A stretch of DNA of 64,000 bases from contig CM075103.1 in NCBI GenBank assembly GCA_037576195.1, positions 1,736,001 through 1,800,000 of the forward strand. Direction: 5' to 3'. Under the pieces are notes generated by a model, which did no database searches, was not told where the DNA came from, and saw nothing but the letters and a program-made list of their open reading frames with translations. A program made the translations under genes and the position numbers. The stretch comes from Phytoseiulus persimilis (lineage: Eukaryota; Arthropoda; Arachnida; Mesostigmata; Phytoseiidae). Of this stretch, positions 11,801-24,646 are shown piece by piece (the first letter of the stretch is position 1; each line of letters opens with the position of its first letter).

Positions 11801-14800
11801 TGAAATTATTGACGAACTTCTCCCATCCGGATGGAAAGCTCTTGCGTTTCTGTGCTCGCTCACTACCCTACCGCACTAAGCCGACATCACTCAACGAAAT
11901 CGAACATCGTTCATTGATCACTCGTCTGGAATCATACGCGAGGAGGCATGCACTCATCCATCAGATCTGAGCTCAGTTCCGTGCACTAACGCTAGCCTCT
12001 TCCTTGGAGCCGGTTAAGTTCGGAAGTTTTTCCATCTGAGTCCGGGCAACAGAAGTGACCCCAGACACTAGGCAGCAGTCCATCGACGATCCGGGACCCG
12101 GTGTATTTTACGAGGGAAGCGATTCAAGTCCGCCGAATAAGTTGAATAAGAGAGATTGGAATTGTTTTTGAAATTTTGAAAACGGACATCAACAATGGCA
12201 ACAACGTCAGTAGCGAAAATCGTTCCGGACATTATCCACTTCTGTGGCACAGCGGCCATTCCACTGGTGTATGATGTGAACGTTTTTCCAGAGCGTGAGT
12301 CTGCTCGTTGGTGGATGCGCACGAACAGTCGAAGCACGAGGCAGGGTCTGCTATTCATCGACATTTTCCCTCTTCCCAAGTTTCAGGACACTTGTATGCC
12401 CGCACGTGAATCTGCGCGGCGCACATCGGGATTCCCCGTCCAGACCAACCGCTGTCCGCAGTTTTCGGCCATCGCAACGGACACCGCGGAGTGCGATGAG
12501 TCACGTTTCGAGTTCGCTGGGTTTCTGCTTGCGCCCCAACATGGAATACTCCTGGGATTCTGATTAACACTAGTAATGTCGGAGGAGTCCCGTTCTTCGC
12601 ACCCACGTATAGCCTCAAGATTCCGGGGATGGAGCCGTTTTCTCCGACGGCGTGAAACATTGTCTCACTCTGACAAGAGCGCAGCGAATTTATCTAGGTG
12701 CTCGAGACTGTGCTCGATCGAAAGCTCGTTAGCGGTGAGCTGGTCTCATTTATATCCCCTTTGCGTCTTTATCCTCGGCCCGACGCGCCTGCTGGCTCGG
12801 CTTGAGTGAGGCAAAAGCCGATATAGCGTCCTCTGTTCTCCGGGGAGTCTGGCTCGCACGAGAAGTAATCGTCGAGACGGCTGAGCGGACAACGTGGTGA
12901 GGACTGCAAGCCCAGAGTCGAAGGAACGCGCCGACGTTTTCTTGGACGGGAGGCCTGCTCTCGCGACGTGTCGAGTTGAGGCCGGACAGCTGTTTTGATT
13001 TTCGGCTCATCTTGAGGTCGGACGTCGGACAGGGTTCTGGCTGCAAACAGTCACGAGGGAGAACTTCGCCCGAAGGCTCGCTGAGCCTTCTCTTTGGGAT
13101 CGAACCCAGAAATCATAGGATTCCTGAGACTCCCAGCCTCGCCCCCTGATGTTTCATGTGGAGCCTGGAAGTTCAGAGTTTTTTCTTTGCAAAATCAGCT
13201 CCTCATTGCGAAATGGATCAATCTCGAGCGATTGACGGAACGATTTCGGAAAACCACCTGAACATATGGGCGCTAGTTATATGATTCCGATATTTTATCG
13301 AGAGCTGCGGAGAGCTCCGAAACCGCAGAGCAGGGACGCGAAATGGGCGTTGGAGACAGCATCGGCAAGGAGGGCAGCCGGGAGGAGACTGTTTCATAAG
13401 ACGGTGTATGCTTATCACGTTGTGAGTTATGAGCGATTATCTCCAGACGCTGCGAAGCATAGCTACTCAGTTTACCTTTGCTGCTCGTTTTGTGTGTGAT
13501 ATTTCCGCGCTCCACATCGTGCCGAAAGAGCTTTGCATGTGAGTGATGCACGGCATTCTTTATGAGATCCGCGCGGACGTGTTCTGAAAAGTAGCACTCA
13601 AGTGAAACTGACAAAGTTCGCAGGAGTTTCAAGCCTCCGGACTTACAAACACTCTCGCCGTATTTTTCGTCCGATCTCGAGTCGCAGGTCTTGAAGTTCC
13701 TCGACCCAGAACCCTTCTCGACATTCAAAAGCCAGAACAATGCTCTCCAATTCGAGGGGAGCCGGTCCCGTTGTTTTGAGTACGATGCTCCCGGAATACG
13801 ATGGAGGCTCTTCCCGAGAAATTGCGTCGATCGGGAACTCTCCGGGACACGGAGCAAACGTCCACATATAACACCTGGCACCGCTAGACTTCCAGTTCTC
13901 GTGCCGCGAAATGAAAATCGACTTTCTCGATCCGACGGGTAACGAGCTTGTAACGAACGTCCCGGCTCGACGAAGGGCGACAACGTATATTAGCTTGAAG
14001 TATGTTAATGTGAGCAATGTTCACGAGCAACCTGAAATTTGCTTTTTCGCGAAATTGCACTCGCTCGACACGTTAATATGATGGCAAGCGCGGGCTTCCG
14101 TAGTAGGCGGTTCGCTTAATGAGCCAGAAACAGTCGGCTTTGCCTTGCTCGGAAGCCTTCTAATATTGCTGCTTCCCGATGACATCGCTGCTTTCAAGTG
14201 AGGTCGAACTCCTTCTCGAGGAACGTTCGAAGAACGTTCCGCTTCTGCGACTTTTCAAAAGCATCCGCGGGAGCTTTTCACGTTTCTTAGCTTGGCAGGT
14301 CGATTCAGGTGCACGGAGGAGCTCTCATAAAACTGAACGAGCTTCTCGAGGGCTCGTCTCAGGAAGCCACGACGCAATATATGACAGAAGATTTTAAGCG
14401 GTCCGAATTCTTTGTAATTGAATGAACTGCGCGATTTCCAAGCTCCGAACGCTGCACGAGTTTTCGGCCGAGGAGCCAGCGGAACTATGTTCATCACGGC
14501 ACTCCTGGGAGGGCGAAAAAGTCAGATTCGGAGGTTGATTACGCAATCTCGATTTTTACGATTAAGGCTCAGGTCTGGGGGCGCCTCGAACGTGTTCGAC
14601 GCTCACCTCGTTGAATTCCCTGCTCATAAATCTGATGGTACCGCTTTTGGATCACGGCCACAAGATATTCCTCCCAAGGAAAACATTTCGATCGAAGTTT
14701 CGCCCTCAACCCCAAAATAACTTCCATCGATATTCTCGTCAGGTCAGATGGACGTCGAATCGTGAGCTCCGAACCCACGTCAGCTGGCAGCATAAACTGA

Positions 14801-15913
14801 ATTTACGACGAAGATTGCTGTTACTCTTGTCATTGAAAATTCATTGTCGTCTGCGTTGGCTGAGGGGCAGGCGAGCGAATGGCCTCTCCGGTTTTTGCTT
14901 CATAAACGAAAAGTTTTGGTTATACGCACGCAACGAGGAGGTTTAATAGCGGCACAGAACTAATTTTGCGGAGAACAAACAGAACCGAGCATTCTGACTG
15001 GGTATTCAAGAATCAAGAAGCAAAGCAGCCTCAAGCGGGCCTCATCAGGCATCTGATTACGTTGTATAAAAACCGAAAGTTTTGCCCTCGTGTGCATCGC
15101 GGGAGGATCTGCAAAAGCTCGTTGCTGCCCGAGAGAGGGAGTGAATTTTTTTCCCTCTCGACTGAACCCCTCCAACGCATTCTGATTGGATGAACTCACA
15201 CCGGTACTCATTCGTTCCCGTTTTTAGCCGACAAATAGCCCGATGATTTGGTTCATACGCGAGTGCATCGAGTCAGGTCCTCGAGGAGGAAAGATAGAAT
15301 GCCATGCACTCGGTGCTCGGCCTCTACCTATTCCGGCTCGCTTTCAAGTGCACGGATGATGCCGCAAATCAAGACCCGGGCGGTAGTCGAAGTGTCGCGA
15401 CCGTTCGAGGAGCCCGCGCCCAGGAGGGTTCGAGCCTGTTCCGGGTCGAGTTGACTTCAAGTGAGCGACTCGAACCCGCGCCGTCTCCTCAGACATCGAA
15501 ACCCCGACTGTGATCCGAGAGGCCTCTAGTAATCGAGTAGAGCTCTCCGAAAAAGAGTCGACTCCCGAGAGCAGTTCGCTCTACGATATTGGATGCTGAC
15601 ATCTTGTGCAATGGAAGGGATGCTCAACGGTGATCGCATCGAGACTGCGTTGATTGTCGGCATTGTCATCGTCGCCGCGCAGTAGAGAACACCAGGACAA
15701 TAAGTTCGACATTCGCTCAGCGCTCAAACGTCAGCCGGGGTAGTTCATGATATCGTCTGTTCCTAGGGGCAAGTCGGAGGATCGCACTGCTCCGATACGT
15801 ATTGAGCCGAGCCTCGTATAACGAGAACTCGGGGCGGGGCGCGGGGGCGACCAAGGCCGTGATTGCAGAGCATCAACAGTTTGGATCCGATTCGCTACTC
15901 CCGTGCACTTTCC

Positions 15914-15931
15914 CTCTCTCTCTCTCTCTCT
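15914..15931. repeat. TC dinucleotide microsatellite
   Basis: About nine TC units are read directly. A similar run lies near 28671-28686. Confidence 0.9.
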
Positions 15932-16551
15932 AGCACGGGTCGCAAAAACTTCCTCCAGATCGTCGAATCCAGAGTGAATCAAATCGTTCCCTCAAACGGA
16001 ACTCCGGATCCCGAGACGTCCGGGTGAAGAAATTTAGGACGCTCTAATGCGACGGTCGTTTCGGATTCGTCGTCATATGTTCCATCAATCCCAGGGTTTG
16101 GTTTCCACATGGTGTAGAACAAACATCACCTGATCACAGCTCGACAGGAAGTCGGGATCCGAGTTGATTTCCTCCCTCCTCACCTCGCCTTGGCTGACGG
16201 TCATTGGCGACCGCCGTGGCCGGTTTGAACTGGCCGTTTCTCCATTCCAGATGGCTGCCTGAGCCCACGACTCGCGGAAACGAAGAATCTCTAATCTCTT
16301 TTGGAGTGATCCTTGATTGGGTGTGCCCAGGAGGTATGCCACGAGCGGCGCAAGTATCGAGTCTGCTCGGAGAATTCGTGTTCGATGATGATTCTCGAGG
16401 AAACGTTCGGGTTAACATTTTCAGCGCTTCCCGTTTCTCTCTTGCGAGCCGCGGGAGGCAAGACTCGGTGCATAGGGTACACCAATCGATCCATCGGATA
16501 AATCCCATCAACCGTGTTTTACCTCCACTTGAGGTCAGCCGGGGAGCCGGT

Positions 16552-17070
16552 TCAGAATAGTTTTATCCGGTTAGTCTCCAGAGAAAAACCTGGAGGAAAA
16601 TGACAGTTTCGTTGTTGCTGGCTTGGTGAGTTTTGGGAGCTATTTTCAAGGGAGCTGTTGTCTGTGGGAATCATGATACTATCTCTTCAGGACGCCGTTA
16701 CTCAGCTCCCCTCCATCAAGTTCCCCTCGAGTTCCATCATCTTCTGAAACTTTCAACGAAGGTAATCCTGGCGAATCTTGACACTGTGTGTAATCGGTAG
16801 GAGAGAGATATTCGAAGATGCAGGACTCATCAGTGAACGAAGTGGAAACTTTCGGAAACTCCAGACATTTATTCACCTGATTTCTTCACCTTGAACTACT
16901 TCCAATACTTGATCACGCATTATCGACACAGTATACAGTTCGAGCGGAGTCCAGAACTGAAAGCATGGGCTCTTTTCGATATGCGCGCATCTGATGGAGA
17001 CACATTGTCGCATCGGAAACACTAGAACTCTACAATCCGATCGGAGCAGAATTCTGCAGGGGACACCCAT
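16552..17070 (-). CDS. Candidate cysteine-rich protein, three exons, unrecognised
   Basis: On the minus strand, exons 17070-16890, 16848-16702 and 16661-16552 join through GTGAAG...AAAG (41 bp) and GTAACG...CCCACAG (40 bp) introns, all in phase 1, into a 145-residue frame. The first exon opens with ATG and has cysteines at MGVPC, DCRV, RQCVSIRC and SPCFQF. The second has DESCIF and YTQCQD. The third is Asn/Ser/Gln-rich and ends near RIKLF. The cysteine spacing recalls cystine-knot growth factors only superficially: the CxGCC core of the PDGF/VEGF family is missing. No competing plus-strand frames occupy most of this interval, which slightly favours it being real. Both introns are short and the first acceptor is poor, so the structure is tentative. 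Confidence 0.33.
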
Positions 17071-20000
17071 GGGCTGGGCTTCTCATTCGTATACCCTGTC
17101 TCCTATGTGACGTGTTTGATCATGTTTTCAAAGCAAGGCTGAGCTGGTCCAAACTGAAACACTGCGGGGCCAAAATCTTGTCTCGATGCCATAATTGAGT
17201 CTCGTTGAAACTCCGTGCTTGTCTTGGACGTTTGGCAAACGCCCGATTCAAACGAACCAACGAAAGATGCGTTTTTTATCCAGCTCCCTGACAGTGAGAT
17301 TAGCCGAATTCGCTCGAGAGGGTGCCAAGCTATTGCGAAAGCGTCCTGAAGAGAACGCAAAATGAGTCCAATCAGATCAGACATTCCTCGGAAATCGCCA
17401 CTGAAACTCCAAAATCAAGCCACAGCAGAAACTGTCATTCTTCTCGATATTCTTTCAGGACACAAATCGGAGGACACTATTTCGAACCAGCTTCCCGGCC
17501 ATAAGTGAACGTTCACTTCTGAGATCGTTGACTACTCACGACTGTTGACAGAGTTGGATGTGTGCCGTTCCAAATGCTGCCTTCGTTAGACACTGGTCGG
17601 GAATCAGCTGCGGGGCGGGAAGCACCGAGAGAGATTAGCTCGAGACCGAGGCTCCTTCATTACATCCTCAGGGGCAAGCCGAGTACTGTGGTGGGAGTAT
17701 CTCTTCGCTCCCGAAGTCGATGGAAGGGAAGGCAATGGTTTTTCCAGATCAGTGGCACTGTTCTTCGGATGCTTAAGCGGAGGGCATTACCGGACAGCGT
17801 GGTATTTGGTGCCGAAGCAGCAAAATCCGAGGCGGAGATCCGAATCCAAAGTTTTCGATGGTCGCTGCTTCGGCCAATCCGGGAACAACGCTGCCCTCGA
17901 ATGGCTAATTATTGTAAGCCAATGGGAAGCAAAGTTGGACATCTGAGCGAGGAGCTTTGATTTTAGATTAAAAAATGCCGCGGCAAACGACGGAGATTCA
18001 GTTTTTCAGTGATTCGAAGTAACCCGAGCAGGGTGCTTCGAGCGAGACTAGAACTCGTATCCCAGTGACTATTCCGTGCATCCTAAATGACGGTGTTGGC
18101 GTCGGTTCGATGCGCCCCTGTTTCGCAGAATATCGATGATTGTCCATTGTGTCCGCGTATCGCTCACAAATGTTGCTTAACGAATTCTGTCTGAAGCTTT
18201 GTGTGCATTAACAGATAGATTGGCGGGCTTCCCTCTTGCGCTCCATGATCACGAGTGGACTTGATAAATAAGGTGATAGCGTATTCCGGAGATCCCAGCG
18301 GAGCAGCAGACCCCAAGTCGATCGAAAAATCCTCCTGTACTCGAATGGAGCCTCTGGGTTCAAGAATCGGAGTTCTGCACGGAGTGACGAGCGGAATGAA
18401 GATGTCGGAATCGAGCTCTCCCGGAAAGAGACTCCATAGAGCTCTCGAATGAATTCCGCATCGGCGCCTGAAGAATGGGTCCTCACGAGAACCTGCTGGG
18501 GGAAGTGGTGGACTGCGTCAATCGGAGCTCAATATCGAGCAAACGAACTCGAACAAAACTGCTTGTTGAAACCTCCCGGGATAGAGCTGGAAATAAGTTC
18601 GATACGGAACAACGATATCGAATAGAGTTCCCAAGTAGCAGAGCTCAAATCTGGATATTGCGTGTGTGACTCACCTTTTACGCCTCAAGGTCGAGGCGAC
18701 CTATTCTCAGGAAACCGGGTAGAAGGTGGAGCAGCCAACATTCACAAACACGACTTATATCCATGGGCCCTCACAGCTATATTTGTATCCATGAACGATT
18801 AGTGCTCGCAGAAGATACTGGCACGTTCGTTTTTCCTCCGTTGCCGACACCGCTCGCGTGTTCGCACAGAGCTTTGGCGGCCGGTCGGTCGGGAAGTATC
18901 CCTTACAATCGAAACTGAGGAAGGATTTTGTCGCACGATTCTTGAAATCGGAAGTGTCATTCCGCCGGAATCGGAACAGATTCTTTTCGAAGGGAAGCAT
19001 GCGATGCGCGAGGTCCCGAGCTCAGCAGCTGCCGTTACCGCCCCCGGAAGCGAGCGGCCCCGAAAGATGAAGTTAACGCGTATCGTGAGTTGCAATCGTC
19101 AGCAAATAGTGAATCGAGTCTGCAGACATTCCTCGAACTTTTTCGCCTCCAGCGCCAACTTTGGGCCCAAGGTAAAATCCAGCCTTCCTTCATAAGCGCT
19201 GATCATACTGACAATAGCACGAAATGACACACATTGTATGTAGGGTCACGATGGCGAACTCCCAGACTCGAGAGGGAGCGGGTGACCCTTAGCTCTCATC
19301 CCGATCTCCGAGACTGTCAGCAGGATCCGTTGCTTTGCTTCGTTCCGAAACTGATTCAAGTGCTCGCAGCTACGAACGCAATCCTCTCCCCTTTTCAAGA
19401 CTCGCCCGAACCATGGGTAATTTATAGTTCAGATGAACATCGAGCGATTTTGGTACCTATCAGTGATGATCAGGCAGGAGGTGATACTCTAGGCATGGTG
19501 TGGCAAAGAATTACGCGATAGCTGAGCGGTGAAAATTCTTCGAGGTCCAGGGGACGACCGGAGCACTTTCCAGCAGTTGCCGGTGAGGGGCGGGGATTCT
19601 CCATTGAGGACGAACGAGCAAATAAAAGTTTCCACTCTGGTATCCCACCAGGAGCGGGCTGGAACACGCTCTCAACCACGCGACTGGTTGCGACTTGTCA
19701 TAGCGCAAGCTTCGAAGGGTCATGCCAGCCAGACGAAACACGATCGCCATCACGAAAAGACGTCTTCACAGCCCGCTTTCGTCGAGTTCCAGTCTTCATG
19801 GTACGGAACACCACCGTTCCTAAGTGCTTCCATCAGGATGCACTTCGTTCGAGAGGGCACACTCATACAGGAGCGTTTACGTAGATAAGCTTCTGTCGCG
19901 CTCAGCCTTCGGGCCTAAATTTTCAAAATCCATTATTTCAGCATACACGGAAGCCACACAGGAGTTTCTCCGGTGGAACACTGGGTAAATGAGGGAAACT

Positions 20001-21086
20001 CAAGGGAAATAGGATAGATCCACGACACGATGGCCGGAAAACGACATTTCAGGTCCTGGACATGTTACGGTCGTCCGAAGCGGGAAGAGGGAAGGGGGAA
20101 CCTTCTCTGATGGAGCGTCCACTGAATACAGTTTTCTCCAGGCGGGATCCGTCATGAGGAAAAGAGCCCTGTTCTCAACCCTCCATAAGAAGATAGGGCA
20201 AGCGGAGTGGCAGTCCCTATCCTACCGGCTTCTCTCGCCGTATTCATTCTTTCTTGGTTCTTATGTTGGGATTCATCATAGTAAAGACCTTGTGGCTTAA
20301 TCCTCCCATCGATCCTTGCAGGGAATCCGAAAACGTGCCTCCAGACGGAGTTTCCGACCTGGTCGGATAATCTCCGCCATCTCGTCGCCGATAGATAGCG
20401 TTAAAGATTAGTGAGGCTCAGAGGTCGATAAGTGTGGCGAGCAACAAAGTGTCAAAGTTCCGTGTCCCAGTTTCCAAGGGAACAGTCGGACGTTCTGAGC
20501 TGCTTCCCTCGAATCTCCCTAACACAATCTAATCATGGACGCAGTGCGAGACACGTGCCTTTCGGTGAGGTGAGAGGACATTCATCAAGTCGAAATCGGG
20601 AATAAGTCCGGAAATATCGCTCTCACGTTGAAGTAGATCGAAAAAGGGAGAGAGAGAAAGCGGCCAGCCGCAGACGAAGTCGTCATCGCTCCAGCACTTA
20701 TAATGTCACCGAGTTCGCGAGTAACTTCTGACGCGGATCAATTCGACTGTAAAATTGAAGGGCGCACGCACACCGTCGAGTTGATTATGCATGAGCCTAT
20801 TCACGATCCGGAATGAAAACAGATGGTTCTGAAAGTCACGAATGCTTCATAGCTCAATCGAGGGAGTGACACAAATATATTGTAGAGGACTGTTTCGAGG
20901 TTTCAAGGTGACAACGTTCATCGAAAGCTACTATTCGTCATCGCGGAGGTCTCGCGAACGCCCAACTTTGGTGATCACTCTCCAGAGTTATAGTGAAACT
21001 TCGGAGAGCGCCCGATTCGCGTGCTGAGATTGAACCGGCGGACTTTGCAGCATAAAGCAAAAGCCTGTCCATCGATTGCACGGCAA

Positions 21087-21175
21087 GGGGGGGGGGGGGG
21101 GGTCGCATTTTCCCGCGTTGCTCCGGCTTCTTGCGCGTCGGCGTGATGGGGGGGGGGGGGGGCGAAAAGAAAAAA
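21087..21175 (+). repeat. Paired G runs (16 and 15) followed by an A-rich run
   Basis: G runs at 21087-21102 and 21148-21162 are 45 bases apart. The second is followed at once by GCGAAAAG and then a run of A. The purine bias on one strand is extreme. The three plus frames across it are open only because GGG and AAA are not stops. Confidence 0.9.
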
Positions 21176-22917
21176 AAAGCTCCAAAAGCCCGCTGCCGAA
21201 GTTCCATCAGAAGGGCAGCCGAGATAGCGAGATCCGGAGCGGAGGTCGCGGTAGCGGCACCGAAGTTTTAATGAGCTACGCCGTCGGAATGGTTGTATCG
21301 AGTTTCATTCGTTACCTTTGCTTCGGCAGCGAGGTTCCCGCACCGAAACTGGATCTACCCGTAACTCATCCTCACAGAAATAATGTGATAGAAGGAGGGA
21401 TATCGAAAGCGGCACGAGTCCATTGCCCTCGCCATGAGAGGCGACCTCAGGCTTGCTCTCGTCCGACCGCCCGCCTTGCCTTGCACGCTCCTCAGACTCA
21501 TGGCCGGGTGTAGCTTGCGCGCACGGGAACGCACAAACGAAATGAGCGAAGCTCGTCGGTTGCCTTGCGATTGCCCCGCCGTTTCCGAGATGTTGACGCT
21601 GATGGGTTCGAGTTGCTCGGCAGAAGATCGGGCTGAGCCGGGAACGTGAATGGAGACATAAAAGAACATAAATAGCCCCATCAGCGCCCCTCAGCCGGCT
21701 GGGCTCACAGTCGTCGGGTGAGGGACGACCGACCGGCCGACCGGAGAAACTGCTTCTCATGAGCAAAACAACGATGAAGGCGCGCTCGTCGCTGAGAACG
21801 CACCGAAATGTGCGGGTATTATTTCTTTGTCCGAGAAAAAATGCACGGATCGACTCGCCCGAGCGGCCCTTCCGCTAGATTTCCGAAGCGGCGGACTTGT
21901 CGGCTAACCGGATCGAGATTAGAGGGAGAGCGAGGAAAGTTCAGGGCTGGAGCAATCGACACCTCCTTTGTTTCGTACAGGAGCGGCTCTCGAGGGGGTG
22001 GTTCAAGCATCTTCTCCTTCTTACGAAAAGAAAAAGAACACTTAACGAAGAATGATGGTACTGGCTCCGCGCCTTCCGAATGGTGTGCGGTGGACGTTGT
22101 CTTCGGTCGGCGAGCGGAGCCGGTCGGTCAGCCAGCGAGCTGTGACTGGCGATTCGAATGGAACCATAAAATACTCGTAAGTAAACAAACAGGGCAGGGC
22201 GGAACAGCCTCCTGAGTACCGTCTCATCGAACGTAACTCGCTTCGAGCGGAGATCGCTGTCTAGAATCGTTGTCTCCACCACAGCGGTTACGGCCGCGCA
22301 GCTGATGGGAATTTTTCATTCGGGAGGGCGTCTTGAGCGACCGACCGATGACAGCGCTCCGTCCACGATAATGTTTGCGTTGCAAACTCTGTCGAGACGA
22401 CCCGCGCAGGGTCTGAACTCCCGAACTGCTAGGGAATTCATTCGAGGTGAGATGTTACTCGGAGTCTCCGCCGCAGGCTGACGACCGAAGCTCGGGATTG
22501 ATGCTCAGAGGGAATGTGGATTCCGATAGCGCTGATTTCGGCGAAAAATAAAGTCGGCGACCCGGGAGCAGCCTTTCGTTTCCCCTCCAGTGGGCGTTCC
22601 CCCTCCAACGCTCTACACAACCCCTCCTGAGTTCTAGGAATCGCTCCGCACCGGGGCGAAGACGAGGGGAGGAACGGAACAGGAGCGACCTAAAGGAATA
22701 GTTCTCCACGTCACTTCTACGGGAGGCGAACCCCATGGCGAGCGTTGCTCCTATCTACTCTGAAACAGCAAGTGGAAGAGAGATCTGGAACTGGTTTGAA
22801 TCCGCCTAGTGTCCTTGAAGATTGGCCGCAGCCATCCCTGTGCCCCTCATGTCCATTCTTTGTCGGTCAGGCTTTTCGAGATCCCATTCGAGCCAGGCTA
22901 CGGATTCACTGACTTCT

Positions 22918-22927
22918 GGGGGGGGGG
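22918..22927 (+). repeat. G homopolymer, 10 bases
   Basis: Ten G in a row followed by AGATTGAGG. Confidence 0.9.
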
Positions 22928-24609
22928 AGATTGAGGTTTCGATTCCAGGAGCCGCCGCGTGCTTCGTAACTCGCGGACAGTATCCCTGCGACGTTATCGC
23001 TGGGATGGGATCTTTGGGAAGGGTTTCGATAACGAGAAGGGTTCAAGTTCTCTGTTCTCCACGTTGATGAACGCGCTGAGGTTTCATTTCAGTCTCACAC
23101 GCGAGCTCGCCGCGAGCTCTGAGCTCTCTTTCCTGAGCGCAGCTCCGCACCCGTAACGACGTGCAAATAAAAGGAATAGCTGATCGCGGCGACACTGTTT
23201 CAAAGGATGATAATCTTCCGAAGACCCAAGTCCACTTGAAAGCGGAAGGGCGAGCGCAAATGGATATTTTATTCACTCCAAACATCGTTCCCGAGAACCG
23301 TCTCCAATTTGAAGACTCGGACTCAGATTCAGACATCCGGCCTGAAGATCCCGGCCGGCCTGCCATCGGGGCGAAGAAAGCCCTCTTACACGAACGAGAG
23401 AGAAACTGCAGATATGAGAAGAACGAAAACGTCCATAGCCGCTTCTCAGAACGGACTCGGGGCTGCGCTTGCGTCCCGAACGCTGATTCCAGGGTCTCTC
23501 GGGGAGATGTTCCTCCGCTCCGCTCTCTGCCGTACCTCTGAGAATAAGGGACAATGGATTAGCATTATCTCCTCTTCATGGCCGGATCCTGGAATTATTC
23601 CTCGGAAACATCACGGGGGAAACCCGGCCGAGGATATTCGCTGTGTCAGAACTTGGACTCATTCGCAATGAATGCGCCAGGTTCACGACCAGAAACCGCC
23701 TTGAGGACGAGCTTCACGTGAGAGCGGAACGTCCGCATCTATGCAGGCTCCAGCTCACTGCGTCTTTCAGAGCTTGAGAACAACGCTCGAAATACGAAAA
23801 GAGGGATGGTCGAGGCATAGGAATGGCCGAACTTCGATTTCCGATCCAAACGCTCATCGCATGCTCCAGTCCAAACATCGTCTCGGGAAGCCCGAGAATA
23901 TCTCGCGCGAATTCGGGAGAGTGGAAGAAAGGGAGAGAGAGAGAAAGAGGGCGAGGGGAGAGAGAATAGCGGTAGAGAAAATCAAGTTTCACCGTGGCAA
24001 GGTTGGAGAACCGTCAAGCGTCGATAATGAGACCACGACACTGAATATTGTTGGATTCGACCCGAATCATTTCCTATTTGCATAATGAATTCTCAGTCTA
24101 TTCCTTAAACGCGCTTCTAAGCCTCCAGCAGCGAGCTGAGCTCGATAGGTTTGAAACGTTATAGCTGACTCGTTTTTCCTCGGCATCACTCACTTCGAGT
24201 TGGCTCGAAGTCGTGAGATTCCGACCCTACTTCCTCGGACCACAATCTCTCGACGCACAGCAAAAGCGATATCGCTCGCGTTTTCCCGAGACTTCCCGTC
24301 GCCGGCTACGGCAGCATCATCATCCTCGTGATAGGCATTTCAAAGCTACCTAGAGGCCAATTTTGGGGTATTTGATTCCGGTTGCAGGCTGGGGAATTGG
24401 CCCTCTCCTCCTGAGAAGCCGCTCGGGGTCGACATAGGATCTGAAATCCCAAGCATGGGATCAGCGCTCATAAGTCATCGTCTATCTGGTGAAACGAGAA
24501 ATGCAGCGAAGCTGAGGGAAACCTGAGGAGGAGAAAAGCTCGCCCTTCTACAACTTCCATATCAATCCTGGTTGCATCTTGACTTCTCTAAAGACCAATC
24601 ATCCGGCCA

Positions 24610-24646
24610 AGCGAGCCAAAGAGCGAGCGAGCAAGCAGGCGAGCAG
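24610..24646. repeat. Period-4 run of GCGA/GCAA/GCAG units
   Basis: A short imperfect 4-base array (AAGCGAGC, GAGCGAGCGAGC, AAGCAGGCGAGC). Confidence 0.75.

Larger units (their letters stand above)
6441..16551. other. No assignable gene
   Basis: No frame here matches a family I recognise. The largest, 13273-13983 on the minus strand, is Arg/Ser-rich and is overlapped by comparable frames. Features I can read directly are a 17-base G run at 7733-7749, a period-4 run at 8282-8323, an 8-bp-arm palindrome at 8798-8819 and a TC microsatellite at 15914-15931. Confidence 0.5.

Noticed and set aside
13084..13110. tRNA B-box-like GGTTCGATCCC (minus strand)
   Set aside because: The T-stem does not pair correctly and no A box or acceptor stem is found at tRNA spacing.
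13273..13983. 236-codon minus-strand frame
   Set aside because: No recognisable motif, biased composition, and a competing minus frame in another register over half its length.
16873..17070. PDGF/VEGF-type cystine knot
   Set aside because: CVSIRC followed by SPC mimics part of the pattern, but C-to-C spacing is one residue short and the GCC core is absent.
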